A DNA stretch of 17,673 nt from an uncultured Collinsella sp. (GCA_947003675.1 CAMQPJ010000007.1:1-17673); one strand, 5' to 3'. Shown: positions 1 through 9,816, counted from the stretch's first letter. The notes: generated by a model not told the origin, from the sequence alone. Numbers and translations are program-made.

Positions 1-60
1 ACTTTGGGATGCGTGGCGCCTTGGGGTGGGGCGGTGCCTTGGGATGAGAGGCTTACTTAC

Positions 61-600
61 TTAGTTGAAGAGGGGCTTTATGGCTGAGAGGTAGTCTTTG
101 GCTACGTCCTCTTTTGGGGCTTGGAAGTTGTGCCAGGCCCACCATTGGACCATTCCTACGAAGCTTGAGGCTATGTGGTGTAGTAGGAAGCTGCGGTCCA
201 TGGTGGCGGCGGGGCCGTTTGGGTCGGTGGGGACGGTTTCGGCTGCTCGTGACATGATGGTCTTGCGTAGGCTGTCGGCGAAGACGCGTGAGCCGGCGCC
301 GGCTACGAGGGCTCGAACGCCCTGGCGACGCTCCCAGAGGTTGTTGAGAATGTGCTCGACCTGCACGAGTGGGTCGTCGAGTGGTGTGCCATCGTCGTCG
401 AGGGCGTGGGTGCAGATGTCGCTCACGAGCTCGGACAGTAGGTCGTCTTTGCTCTTAAAGAGACCGTAGAATGTCGCGCGGCCTACGTGAGCGCGTGCGA
501 TGATGTCGCCGACGGTGATCTTGCCGTAGTCTTCTTCGCACAGCAATTCGGAGAACGCCGCAACGATGGCAGCGCGGCTTTTTGCCTTGCGGGCATCCAT
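61..600 (-). CDS. TetR/AcrR family transcriptional regulator
   Basis: A 179-residue DNA-binding regulator of the TetR family. Residues about 8-55 form the usual N-terminal helix-turn-helix domain, with ITVGDIIARAHVGRATFYGL covering the recognition helix region and the typical ATFYxxFxSKDDLL ending. The C-terminal part is the variable ligand-binding and dimerisation half; it is rich in aromatic residues (MVQWWAWHNF) and does not reveal a ligand. I chose the ATG at 598-600 because the TetR fold begins there; the frame stays open upstream to about 813 only as a shadow over larC. The gene starts 2 bases after the larC stop with no strong Shine-Dalgarno, so translation is probably coupled to larC. 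Its place at the end of the larBC operon suggests it controls that operon, possibly through the inverted repeat at 2358-2391. The family call is firm; the target is inference. Confidence 0.9.
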   Translation of the reverse strand: MDARKAKSRAAIVAAFSELLCEEDYGKITVGDIIARAHVGRATFYGLFKSKDDLLSELVSDICTHALDDDGTPLDDPLVQVEHILNNLWERRQGVRALVAGAGSRVFADSLRKTIMSRAAETVPTDPNGPAATMDRSFLLHHIASSFVGMVQWWAWHNFQAPKEDVAKDYLSAIKPLFN

Positions 601-602
601 GG

Positions 603-1520
603 CTATGCGTCCGCGTGAACGAGCAGGCAGCGGAGCGTACCGGAGCAACCCTCGTAGGGGCGCTTGCCGGCGCCGTAGCCGACGGCTTCGATGCGGTAGC
701 GTGAGGGCAGTTGGTCGGACGTACGCAGTGCGGTGACGATGGCGGCGCCCGTGGGCGTCACGAGCTCGCCGGCGACCGGTGCAGGCGTGAGGGCGATATT
801 GCCCGCCTGGCACAGGTTGACGACAGCGGGGACGGGAATGGGCATGAGACCGTGGGCGCAGCGGATGGTTCCGTGGCCCTCGGAGAGCGACTCGACCACG
901 ATGTCCTCAATACCCAGGTCGTCGAGGCAGATGGCGACAGAGCAGACGTCGACGATGGAGTCGACGGCGCCCACCTCGTGAAACATGACGGTGTCGGGCG
1001 TTTTGCCGTGAGCCTTGGCCTCGGCAGCACCGAGTACGGAAAAAGTGGCGAGGGCACGACGCTTGGCGCCATCGCTTAGCTGCGAGCCGTCGATGATGGC
1101 GGTGACGTCCGCCAAAGAACGGTGGTGATGGTGGTGGGCGTGATGGTGGCCCTCGTGGCCGTGACCGTGGCCCTCATGGTCATGCTCGTGGCAGTGCTCG
1201 TGCTCGTCATGGTCATGATGGTGGTGCTCATGCTCATGCTCATGCATATGCTCGACAGCTGCTTCGTTGCCGTAGAGCCAGGCCATATCGTGATCGTGGT
1301 TCTCGAGCTCCTCTGCCAGCTGAACGTCGAAATCGCAGGCGTCGATGCCATGCTTGTTTGCGCGCGTAACGGCGATCGTAAAGCCGTCGACCGGCAGCGT
1401 GGCGAGCTGTTCGCGCAGGCGCTCCTCGCTGGCGCCCAGGTCGAGCAGGGCCGCGACGGTCATGTCGCCGCTGATGCCCGAGGTGCCGTCGATGATAAGC
1501 GTGTGCTGATGGTTGGACAT
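603..1520 (-). CDS. larC: LarC-type nickel insertion protein, LarC1 domain only
   Basis: LarC (DUF111 family) is the CTP-dependent nickel insertase that completes the nickel-pincer nucleotide cofactor of lactate racemase LarA. The N-terminus carries the family motif DGTSGISGDM (residues 11-20). The middle holds HEVGAVDSIVD, and the end of the first domain reads VGYGAGKRPYEG, as in LarC1. Residues 91-133 are a spectacular histidine tract (25 His in 43 residues), probably nickel binding or storage. The protein stops at 305 residues, just after LarC1; the roughly 130-residue LarC2 (CTP-binding) domain of full-length LarC is absent, and the next gene begins 2 bases later. In Lactobacillus plantarum LarC2 is joined by a ribosomal frameshift, but no LarC2 is available downstream here. 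The start ATG has a good site, AAGGAG, that overlaps the larB stop (TAAGGAG). The gap to larB is 10 bases. Confidence 0.9.
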   Translation of the reverse strand: MSNHQHTLIIDGTSGISGDMTVAALLDLGASEERLREQLATLPVDGFTIAVTRANKHGIDACDFDVQLAEELENHDHDMAWLYGNEAAVEHMHEHEHEHHHHDHDEHEHCHEHDHEGHGHGHEGHHHAHHHHHRSLADVTAIIDGSQLSDGAKRRALATFSVLGAAEAKAHGKTPDTVMFHEVGAVDSIVDVCSVAICLDDLGIEDIVVESLSEGHGTIRCAHGLMPIPVPAVVNLCQAGNIALTPAPVAGELVTPTGAAIVTALRTSDQLPSRYRIEAVGYGAGKRPYEGCSGTLRCLLVHADA

Positions 1521-1530
1521 GAAATGCTCC

Positions 1531-2313
1531 TTAGCGGGCGCAGGACGCGCCGGCGCTCAGATGATTGATAAGACTTGCTTGGTAGGCGGCACCAAAGCCG
1601 TTGTCGATATTGACGACCGAAACGCCGCTGGCGCAGGAGTTGAGCATGGCGAGCAGCGCGGCTACGCCACCAAAGTTCGCGCCGTAGCCCACGCTGGTGG
1701 GAACGGCGATGACCGGACAGCTCACCAGACCGCCGACGACGCTCGCCAGAGCGCCCTCCATGCCGGCGATGGCGATGACCACCTGTGCCTGGGCAAGTTC
1801 CTCGGCATGTGCGAGCAGGCGGTGCAGGCCGGCGACACCCACGTCGTAGAGGCGGTCGACCTCGTTGCCATAGAACTCGGCCGTCAATGCGGCTTCCTCG
1901 GCGACGGGCAGGTCGCTCGTGCCGGCGCAGGCGACGACGATGCGTCCGTTGCCGGTAGGGGAGGGCTTGTCTCCCACGAGGGCGAGCTGTGCGTCCGGGA
2001 CATATCCCAGGTCGATGCCGTTGTCGAGGAGCTCCGAGGTGTGGTCTGCCTTTTCGGCATCCAGGCGCGTGACCAGGATGCGCTCCTGACCGGCATCGCG
2101 CAGTGCTTTGATAATGGCGGCAATCTGCTCGGCGGTTTTACCGGCACCGTAGACAACCTCGCCGGCTCCCTGGCGCACCCCGCGCGAAAGATCGAGCTGC
2201 GCAAAACCCAGATCGGCGGTTGGCGCCGTCTGGATGCGCGTGAGGGCGTCTGCCGGGGCGACTGCTCCGCCGGCAACATCGCTCAGCAACTGCTCAAGAT
2301 CTCGCTTATCCAT
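1531..2313 (-). CDS. larB: LarB, pyridinium-3,5-biscarboxylic acid mononucleotide synthase
   Basis: LarB carboxylates and hydrolyses nicotinic acid adenine dinucleotide, the first step in making the nickel-pincer nucleotide cofactor of lactate racemase. The 260-residue protein has a short helical N-terminus and a C-terminal PurE/AIR-carboxylase-like domain. Visible family motifs are GAGKTAEQI (57-65), AGTSDLPVAEEA (130-141), AGMEGALASVVGGL (183-196), AVPTSVGYGANFGG (203-216) and LNSCASGVSVVNIDNGFGAA. Cys227 in that last stretch matches the conserved catalytic cysteine of LarB. I chose the ATG at 2311-2313, which has AAGGGAAC just upstream, rather than an in-frame ATG 11 codons earlier. It is the first gene of larB-larC-tetR. 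LarE (sulfur transfer) and LarA (racemase) are not in this window and would have to be elsewhere in the genome. Confidence 0.94.
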   Translation of the reverse strand: MDKRDLEQLLSDVAGGAVAPADALTRIQTAPTADLGFAQLDLSRGVRQGAGEVVYGAGKTAEQIAAIIKALRDAGQERILVTRLDAEKADHTSELLDNGIDLGYVPDAQLALVGDKPSPTGNGRIVVACAGTSDLPVAEEAALTAEFYGNEVDRLYDVGVAGLHRLLAHAEELAQAQVVIAIAGMEGALASVVGGLVSCPVIAVPTSVGYGANFGGVAALLAMLNSCASGVSVVNIDNGFGAAYQASLINHLSAGASCAR

Positions 2314-2357
2314 ATATGTTCCCTTCGACGGCGCAAAGTCTAGCACTCAAAGGGTAT

Positions 2358-2391
2358 GTTTCCGAACACTAAGACAAAATTGTTCGGAAAC
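2358..2391. promoter_or_regulatory. Inverted repeat upstream of larB, candidate TetR operator
   Basis: An exact 11-bp inverted repeat lies 45-78 bases upstream of larB: GTTTCCGAACA (2358-2368) and TGTTCGGAAAC (2381-2391), separated by 12 bases. Each arm is itself a partial palindrome (GTT-N4-AAC), as expected for a site contacted by a dimer. In the larB direction no T-run follows, so it does not look like a serB terminator. Because a TetR gene ends the operon, autoregulation through this site is the simplest reading. The repeat is seen directly; the regulator assignment is inference. Confidence 0.5.
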
Positions 2392-2427
2392 TATAGGACA
2401 GACTGATTCAATTGTTAGACGGATCGG

Positions 2428-3063
2428 CTAGTCGCGCAGGATGATGTCCATGGCGAGCATCAGGTTGCGCTCGTCGATGGCAAACGGGGCGGCCTCGCGC
2501 GTCTTGGGCTTGGCGCAAAACGCGATGCCCGTGCCCGCGGCCTGAATCATGGGGATGTCGTTGGCGCCGTCGCCGATCGCGACGGTGTGGGCCATGTCGA
2601 CACCGCACTCAACCGCCCAATCCAGCAGCTGGATGAGCTTGGACTCCTTGGTCACGATGTCTGCCGCCAGCTTACCGGTGAGCTTGCCGTCCACGACCTC
2701 CAGGCGGTTAGCGAGGCAAAAGTCGATGCCCGCGGCGGCCACGATCTTGTCGGCGACCTCGTGAAAGCCGCCGCTTACCACGCCGACCTTCCAGCCCTTG
2801 CTGTGTGCCGAGCGCACAAGCTCCAGCGCGCCGGGGGTAAACGTCACGCGCTCAAAGGTGCGCTCGAATACGCTCTCATCCAAGCCGGCAAGCAGCCCCA
2901 CGCGTTCCTCGAGCGCCTGCTTAAAGTCGAGCTCGCCGCGCATGGCGCGCTCGGTGATCTGCGCTACCTGCTCGCCCACGCCGGCCTCCTCGCCCAACAG
3001 GTCGATGACCTCCTGGTTGATGAGCGTGGAGTCGATATCCATAACGATGAGGCGTGCGGTCAT
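2428..3063 (-). CDS. serB: Phosphoserine phosphatase SerB
   Basis: A HAD-superfamily hydrolase of 211 residues that removes phosphate from O-phospho-L-serine, the last step of serine biosynthesis, in the cytoplasm. Motif I is MDIDST with nucleophile Asp9 and acid/base Asp11. The helical cap segment after it (EEAGVGEQVAQITERAMRGE) is typical of SerB and includes the substrate-binding Glu/Met/Arg region. Motif II is VVSGG with Ser97, and motif IV is GDGANDIPMI with Asp165 and Asp169. The length matches short bacterial SerB forms that lack the N-terminal ACT domain. The ATG at 3061-3063 is preceded by GGAAAGG; an upstream in-frame ATG would add 15 residues with no family match. It is divergent from aspS, and 114 bases separate its stop from larB, so it is probably a separate unit. 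Confidence 0.95.
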   Translation of the reverse strand: MTARLIVMDIDSTLINQEVIDLLGEEAGVGEQVAQITERAMRGELDFKQALEERVGLLAGLDESVFERTFERVTFTPGALELVRSAHSKGWKVGVVSGGFHEVADKIVAAAGIDFCLANRLEVVDGKLTGKLAADIVTKESKLIQLLDWAVECGVDMAHTVAIGDGANDIPMIQAAGTGIAFCAKPKTREAAPFAIDERNLMLAMDIILRD

Positions 3064-3208
3064 GACGGGCCTTTCCGAGTGCGGTTGTATTGGGGCACAT
3101 TGTCGCACGCCGCGCGCTTGGGCGACGGCCAGGCCGCGTCAATTGTTTCGTCTCCGTCAAGTCTTTGGGCAAGAGCTACTTTTTCGCGGCACATCGACGC
3201 GGGTGCGA

Positions 3209-3214
3209 TAAGAT
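3209..3214 (+). promoter_or_regulatory. Possible -10 element of the aspS promoter
   Basis: TAAGAT lies 106 bases before the aspS start and is preceded by TGCGA. The same hexamer serves as the likely -10 of ebgA in this window. No convincing -35 hexamer is visible about 17 bases upstream, so this is a weak call. If it is right, the transcript begins near 3221, immediately before two leader hairpins. Confidence 0.3.
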
Positions 3215-3224
3215 AGAACGCCAT

Positions 3225-3298
3225 GCCCGGCTGCGCGGTTTACGCAGGCTGGGCAAATCTGTACGACGCCGCCCGGAACGACACGGGGCGGCACAGAT
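3225..3298 (+). promoter_or_regulatory. Structured aspS leader: two consecutive hairpins
   Basis: Two potential RNA hairpins fill the aspS leader. The first (3225-3254) pairs GCCC with GGGC and CTGCG with CGCAG around a small internal loop. The second (3257-3298) pairs ATCTGT (3257-3262) with ACAGAT (3293-3298) and GCCGCCC (3268-3274) with GGGCGGC (3286-3292), leaving a five-base bulge ACGAC on the 5' side. ACGAC occurs again in the 11-base terminal loop. The ribosome binding site AAAGGAGG (3302-3309) follows at once. No T-box or known riboswitch consensus is visible. Pairing was judged by eye only. Confidence 0.45.
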
Positions 3299-3319
3299 CC
3301 ATAAAGGAGGATCACTGGT

Positions 3320-5107
3320 ATGAGCCAGACCCGTCCCATCGATGAGCATTCCATGCACACCCGTACCTGCGGCGAGCTTCGCTTCGAGAACGTGGGCGAA
3401 GAGGTCACCCTCACCGGTTGGGTGAGCCGTCGCCGCGACCACGGCGGCCTTATCTTCTGTGACCTTCGCGACCGCGAGGGCATCACGCAGCTCACCTTCG
3501 ACCCCGAGCACTCCGACGGCGATGCCTTTAAGATCGCCGAGACCATGCGTCCCGAGTGGCCCATCAAGATCCACGGCGTCGTGCGCGCTCGTGGCGAGGA
3601 GACCACCAACACCAAGCTCGCGACCGGCGAGATCGAGGTCCTGACCGACCACGCCGAGGTACTCAATACGTCCGTCACCCCGCCGTTCCAGATCGAGGAC
3701 GGCATCGAGACCAGCGAGGACACCCGCCTGCGCTATCGCTATCTGGACCTCCGTCGTCCCGAAATGATGACCAACCTCAAGCTGCGCTCCGACTTTACCT
3801 TTGCCATTCGCGAGGCGCTGCACAACCGTGAGTTCATGGAGGTCGAGACGCCCTCCCTGTTCAAGTCCACGCCCGAGGGCGCTCGCGACTTCATCGTTCC
3901 CAGCCGTATTCAGCCGGGCAACTTCTACGCCCTGCCGCAGTCCCCGCAGCTCCTGAAGCAGCTGCTCATGGTCGGTGGCGTCGAGCGCTACTACCAGGTT
4001 GCCAAGTGCTTCCGCGACGAGGACCTGCGTGCCGACCGTCAGCCCGAGTTCACCCAGGTCGATATCGAGATGTCCTTCGTGGACCAGAACGATGTCATGA
4101 GCGCGCTCGAAGAGGTTCTTGCCGATGCCTTCGGCCGCATGGGTGTCGAGATGCCCACGCCGCTGCGTCGTATGAACTACTGGGATGCCATGGACACCTA
4201 TGGCTCCGACAAGCCCGATACCCGCTATGGCATGCACCTGGTCGACCTGACCGACATCTTTGCCAACTCCAAGTTCAAGGTCTTTGCGACTGCCGCAAAC
4301 GAGGAGGGCTCCGTCGTCAAGGCCATCAACGCCAAGGGCGCCGGTGCCTGGGCACGTGCCAAGATCGATAAGCTCGCCGGCGTGGCCTCCACGTTTGGCG
4401 CCAAGGGCCTGGCATGGATCGCCTTCCGCGAGGACGGCTCCATCAACAGCCCCATCGTCAAGTTCTTCTCGGACGAGGAGATGGCCGCTCTGCGCGAGCG
4501 CATGGACGTCGAGCCCGGCGACCTTGTGATGTTCGCCGCCGGCCCGCGCCTGCTCTCCGACGAGATCCTGGGCGGCATGCGTTCGCACATGGCCAACGCA
4601 CTCGAGATCAAGCGCGAGGGCCACGACTTCCTGTGGGTCGTCAATTTCCCGCTGTTCCATTGGGACGAGGACCGCAAGGCCTATGCTGCCGAGCATCAGC
4701 CCTTTACCCTGCCGACCGAGACCGACATCGCCAAGATCGAGGCCGATCCGCTGGCGGCCGGTTCGTGCACCTACGACTTTGTCATGGACGGCTTTGAGGC
4801 CGGCGGTGGCGGTATGCGTATCCACAACGCCGAGATGCAGATGTCCATGCTCAAGCTCCTGGGCTTTACCGAGGAGCGCGCCGAGTCTCAGTTTGGCTTC
4901 CTCATGGAGGCCCTCAAGTTTGGTGCGCCCCCGATGGGCGGTTTCGCTCTGGGCCTGGACCGCGTGTGCATGCTGCTCACCGGTTCCGACTCCATCCGCG
5001 ACGTCATGGCGTTCCCTAAGACGGCCAGCGGCTCCGACCTTATGTCGGGCGCTCCGAGTGCCGTTTCCGGCGCCCAGCTCAAGGACGTCAGCCTGCGCCT
5101 GATGTAG
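3320..5107 (+). CDS. aspS: Aspartyl-tRNA synthetase
   Basis: A class IIb aminoacyl-tRNA synthetase that charges tRNA-Asp, 595 residues long, the usual bacterial size. The N-terminal OB-fold anticodon-binding domain contains VTLTGWVSRRRDHGGLIFCD. The catalytic core follows, with RYRYLDLRRP and MEVETPSL (motif 1), then FKSTPEGARDFIVPSR, the PQSPQLLKQLLMVGG flipping-loop region, and FRDEDLRADRQPEFTQVDIEMSF (motif 2). The bacterial GAD insertion domain lies in the middle, and motif 3 is GGFALGLDRVCMLLTG near the C-terminus. The start ATG has AAAGGAGG at ideal spacing. Sequence alone does not tell me whether it is discriminating or also charges tRNA-Asn. It is monocistronic, with its own leader and a strong terminator. 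Confidence 0.97.
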   Translation: MSQTRPIDEHSMHTRTCGELRFENVGEEVTLTGWVSRRRDHGGLIFCDLRDREGITQLTFDPEHSDGDAFKIAETMRPEWPIKIHGVVRARGEETTNTKLATGEIEVLTDHAEVLNTSVTPPFQIEDGIETSEDTRLRYRYLDLRRPEMMTNLKLRSDFTFAIREALHNREFMEVETPSLFKSTPEGARDFIVPSRIQPGNFYALPQSPQLLKQLLMVGGVERYYQVAKCFRDEDLRADRQPEFTQVDIEMSFVDQNDVMSALEEVLADAFGRMGVEMPTPLRRMNYWDAMDTYGSDKPDTRYGMHLVDLTDIFANSKFKVFATAANEEGSVVKAINAKGAGAWARAKIDKLAGVASTFGAKGLAWIAFREDGSINSPIVKFFSDEEMAALRERMDVEPGDLVMFAAGPRLLSDEILGGMRSHMANALEIKREGHDFLWVVNFPLFHWDEDRKAYAAEHQPFTLPTETDIAKIEADPLAAGSCTYDFVMDGFEAGGGGMRIHNAEMQMSMLKLLGFTEERAESQFGFLMEALKFGAPPMGGFALGLDRVCMLLTGSDSIRDVMAFPKTASGSDLMSGAPSAVSGAQLKDVSLRLM

Positions 5108-5130
5108 GCAAACGGCTACATATTGCCTGT

Positions 5131-5165
5131 AACGAGGGAAGGACGCGTGCCTTCCCTCGTTTTTT
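5131..5165 (+). terminator. Intrinsic terminator of aspS
   Basis: A perfect 12-bp stem, AACGAGGGAAGG (5131-5142) with CCTTCCCTCGTT (5150-5161), has a 7-base loop and is followed by a run of T. It starts 24 bases after the aspS stop. Confidence 0.95.
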
Positions 5166-5206
5166 ATGCGCGGGCGTTGCGAGGGCATAGGTTGACTGGG
5201 CGTCGC

Positions 5207-5411
5207 GGAAACTGCGTCCCAGAATTTGCGTCCAAAACGGGTCGCAGTTTCCCAAACAGGGTCCTTTTGGAAACTGCGACCCAGAATCCAGCCAAATAAC
5301 GGGACGCGCTTTCCGGTCGAGCTGTCTAACGGAAACTGTGCCCCAGAATGAGCGCTCAAACGGGACAGGTTTTCCGCAACAACTGTTTGGCGGAAAGCCT
5401 GCCCCAGTTTC
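5207..5411. repeat. Array of REP-like palindromic repeats
   Basis: Four related units start at 5207, 5269, 5331 and 5392, so the period is 62, 62 and 61 bases. Units 1-3 are 45-46 bp and begin GGAAACTGYGNCCCAGAAT and end AACGGG-N4-6-TTTCC, so each can fold on itself. They are separated by unrelated 16-base spacers (5253-5268, 5315-5330, 5376-5391). Unit 4 is a half unit running into the LacI stop codon. Arms also pair across the spacers: GGGTCGCAGTTTCC (5239-5252) is an exact inverted match to GGAAACTGCGACCC (5269-5282). I read this as a REP-type intergenic repeat cluster that may also end transcription of the lacI-type gene. Confidence 0.75.
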
Positions 5412-6428
5412 TTATAGCGAGTCTCTCTGAACGAGCTGCATGTGCATGACGGTGGTGGTGGGCTCGGCACCCTTGATCATGTCGAGCGCAATGTTGGCGG
5501 CCATGTGTCCTTCTTCGCGCAGGGGCTGGCGGACGGTCGTGAGCGCGGGGACGCAGCGCGCCGCAATCTCGTGATCGTCGAAGCCGACGACAGAAACGTC
5601 CGCAGGAACGGATAGGCCTGCCTCGTTGAGTGCGGTGATGACGCCAGCCGCGATACGGTCCGATCCGCAGAGCACGCCATCGAAAGCAATCTCGCGCGCG
5701 AGGATCTGGTGCATGGCCTGATAGCCGTCTCCGCTGTTCCAGCCGGTATAGATAACGTTTGCGTCTGGGAGGTCTTCGCCCAAGACGGCGCGGTAGCCGC
5801 GCAGGCGGTCGACAACAGCGGGGTTGTCTTGCGGTCCCAACACGGCGACGATATCTTTGCGCCCGCGATCCTTCATGGCGAGTGCCGCAAAATGTCCGCC
5901 CTCTTCGTCGTCAGAGTAGACCGTCGAGAACACATCGCGATAGGGGTGGCCCTCGAGCTGGCCGCACAACACGGTGGGTACGCCCAGCTCGCGCAGCACC
6001 TCGAGCAGCTCGCTGCCTTTGTAGGGAGAGACGTCGATCACGGCGTCGAACGAGCGGCGCTCAAAGTGCTCGCGTGCGCGGTTGCGCTCATGCGTAGAAG
6101 ACGCCTGCAAGATAACGGGCAGATAGGACGACTCCGACAGTTCCTCGGTAATGCCGCTCAAAAACTCGCTATAGGTGGGGTCGCTGAAGAGTTCACTCAG
6201 AGGCTCGGTCACGAGCACGGCGATGATTTCCGTGCGCCCGACAGCGAGCGCTCGGCCACGAGCGTTGGGGACAAAATTGACTTCCTTGGCCGCCGCGCGG
6301 ACGCGCTTTTTGGTTTCCTCGCTAATGCGGGGCGAATCGTTGAGGGCGCGCGATGCCGTGGAGCGCGACACGCCGGCAGCTGCGGCAACCTCGGCAAGCG
6401 TAGGTGCGGTGTGAACTGGTTGTGTCAT
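5412..6428 (-). CDS. LacI family transcriptional regulator, likely repressor of the ebg operon
   Basis: A 338-residue LacI/GalR repressor. The N-terminal helix-turn-helix and hinge are clear: PTLAEVAAAAGVSRSTASRALN (residues 9-30), then ISEETKKRVRAAAKEVNFVPNARGRAL with the hinge helix that inserts into the minor groove. The rest is a periplasmic-binding-protein-like sensor domain, with DAVIDVSP, GVPTVLCGQ, DGVLCGSDRIAAGVITALNEAGLSVPADVSVVGFDD and LTTVRQPLREEGHMAA, typical of sugar-sensing LacI proteins. The ATG at 6426-6428 has an AGGAG site. It is divergent from ebgA, and three CAACCGGTTG operators of LacI type lie in the shared intergenic region, so it very likely represses ebgA-ebgC-ygjI and responds to a galactoside or its product. 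It plays the EbgR role but is not clearly orthologous to E. coli EbgR, which is encoded in the same direction as ebgA. Confidence 0.93.
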   Translation of the reverse strand: MTQPVHTAPTLAEVAAAAGVSRSTASRALNDSPRISEETKKRVRAAAKEVNFVPNARGRALAVGRTEIIAVLVTEPLSELFSDPTYSEFLSGITEELSESSYLPVILQASSTHERNRAREHFERRSFDAVIDVSPYKGSELLEVLRELGVPTVLCGQLEGHPYRDVFSTVYSDDEEGGHFAALAMKDRGRKDIVAVLGPQDNPAVVDRLRGYRAVLGEDLPDANVIYTGWNSGDGYQAMHQILAREIAFDGVLCGSDRIAAGVITALNEAGLSVPADVSVVGFDDHEIAARCVPALTTVRQPLREEGHMAANIALDMIKGAEPTTTVMHMQLVQRDSL

Positions 6429-6489
6429 GGCGTCTCCTGGAAAATGCGGTCGATGTTGTCACTGATACGGGCTAGTGCGGATACAGCTT

Positions 6490-6495
6490 ACTATA
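6490..6495 (-). promoter_or_regulatory. Possible -10 element of the LacI-family gene
   Basis: On the minus strand TATAGT lies 62 bases upstream of the regulator start. It is close to the TATAAT consensus, but the -35 position holds nothing convincing. Otherwise the 376 bases between the regulator and ebgA hold only the operators and promoter nearer to ebgA. Confidence 0.25.
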
Positions 6496-6671
6496 GTGCG
6501 CCTGAACAGCGTTCATGATATCCGGTGACCGGTGTCGTTTTGCAACCAAGCCGAAATCGAATACGTCTCGTGTGGGTGAGATATCAGCGGGCGTGGAGGT
6601 TGCCTACGAGCTTAAGAACGATGTCTTGTGCTGAGTTTCGATATTCAGGGTGACATAAGTGTTGCGATTGT

Positions 6672-6685
6672 ACAACCGGTTGCAC
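6672..6685. promoter_or_regulatory. LacI-type operator O1 upstream of ebgA
   Basis: ACAACCGGTTGCAC contains the perfect 10-bp palindrome CAACCGGTTG, which fits the central-CG LacI-family operator pattern. It is the most distal of three identical 14-mers, 45 bases before the next copy, and lies upstream of the predicted -35. Confidence 0.8.
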
Positions 6686-6716
6686 CGTTAACCCTGCCAA
6701 ATCGACCGTTCAGCGG

Positions 6717-6730
6717 ACAACCGGTTGCAC
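6717..6730. promoter_or_regulatory. LacI-type operator O2 overlapping the ebgA -35
   Basis: The second exact copy of ACAACCGGTTGCAC. Its last six bases, TTGCAC, are the predicted -35 hexamer, so a bound repressor would block RNA polymerase directly. The next copy begins 42 bases later. Confidence 0.82.
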
Positions 6731-6754
6731 AGTTTTTTACATCGCCCGTAAGAT
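6725..6754 (+). promoter_or_regulatory. Predicted ebgA promoter
   Basis: TTGCAC (6725-6730) and TAAGAT (6749-6754) are separated by 18 bases, a reasonable sigma-70 type promoter. Start of transcription would fall near 6761. Operators O2 and O3 overlap its -35 and the expected start, which supports both the promoter and repression. Confidence 0.6.
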
Positions 6755-6758
6755 AAGG

Positions 6759-6772
6759 ACAACCGGTTGCAC
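6759..6772. promoter_or_regulatory. LacI-type operator O3 at the ebgA transcription start
   Basis: The third exact copy of ACAACCGGTTGCAC lies 4 bases downstream of the predicted -10, at the expected transcription start. Together with O1 and O2 it gives sites spaced 45 and 42 bases, close to four helical turns, so all three face roughly the same side of the DNA. Confidence 0.82.
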
Positions 6773-6792
6773 AAGAATCACTACGATGATGA

Positions 6793-9813
<3,021 letters not shown>

Positions 9814-9816
9814 GTC

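Noticed and set aside
601..813. N-terminal extension of the TetR gene, or a LarC-TetR frameshift product
   Set aside because: The extension reads as arginine-rich shadow sequence of larC, and the TetR domain starts cleanly at 600. A LarC-TetR fusion makes no functional sense, and the larC reading frame ends properly.
3225..3298. tRNA gene or T-box riboswitch upstream of aspS
   Set aside because: No cloverleaf, no T-arm GTTCRA sequence and no T-box consensus or terminator/antiterminator pair can be found.
5207..5411. CRISPR array
   Set aside because: Spacing is regular, but the spacers are only 16 bases, the repeats are imperfect and self-palindromic over their whole length, and no cas genes are present.
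3176..5470. Open frame of 764 codons on the minus strand, opposite aspS
   Set aside because: It is antisense to a full-length aspartyl-tRNA synthetase, crosses its terminator and the repeat array, and shows no protein family.
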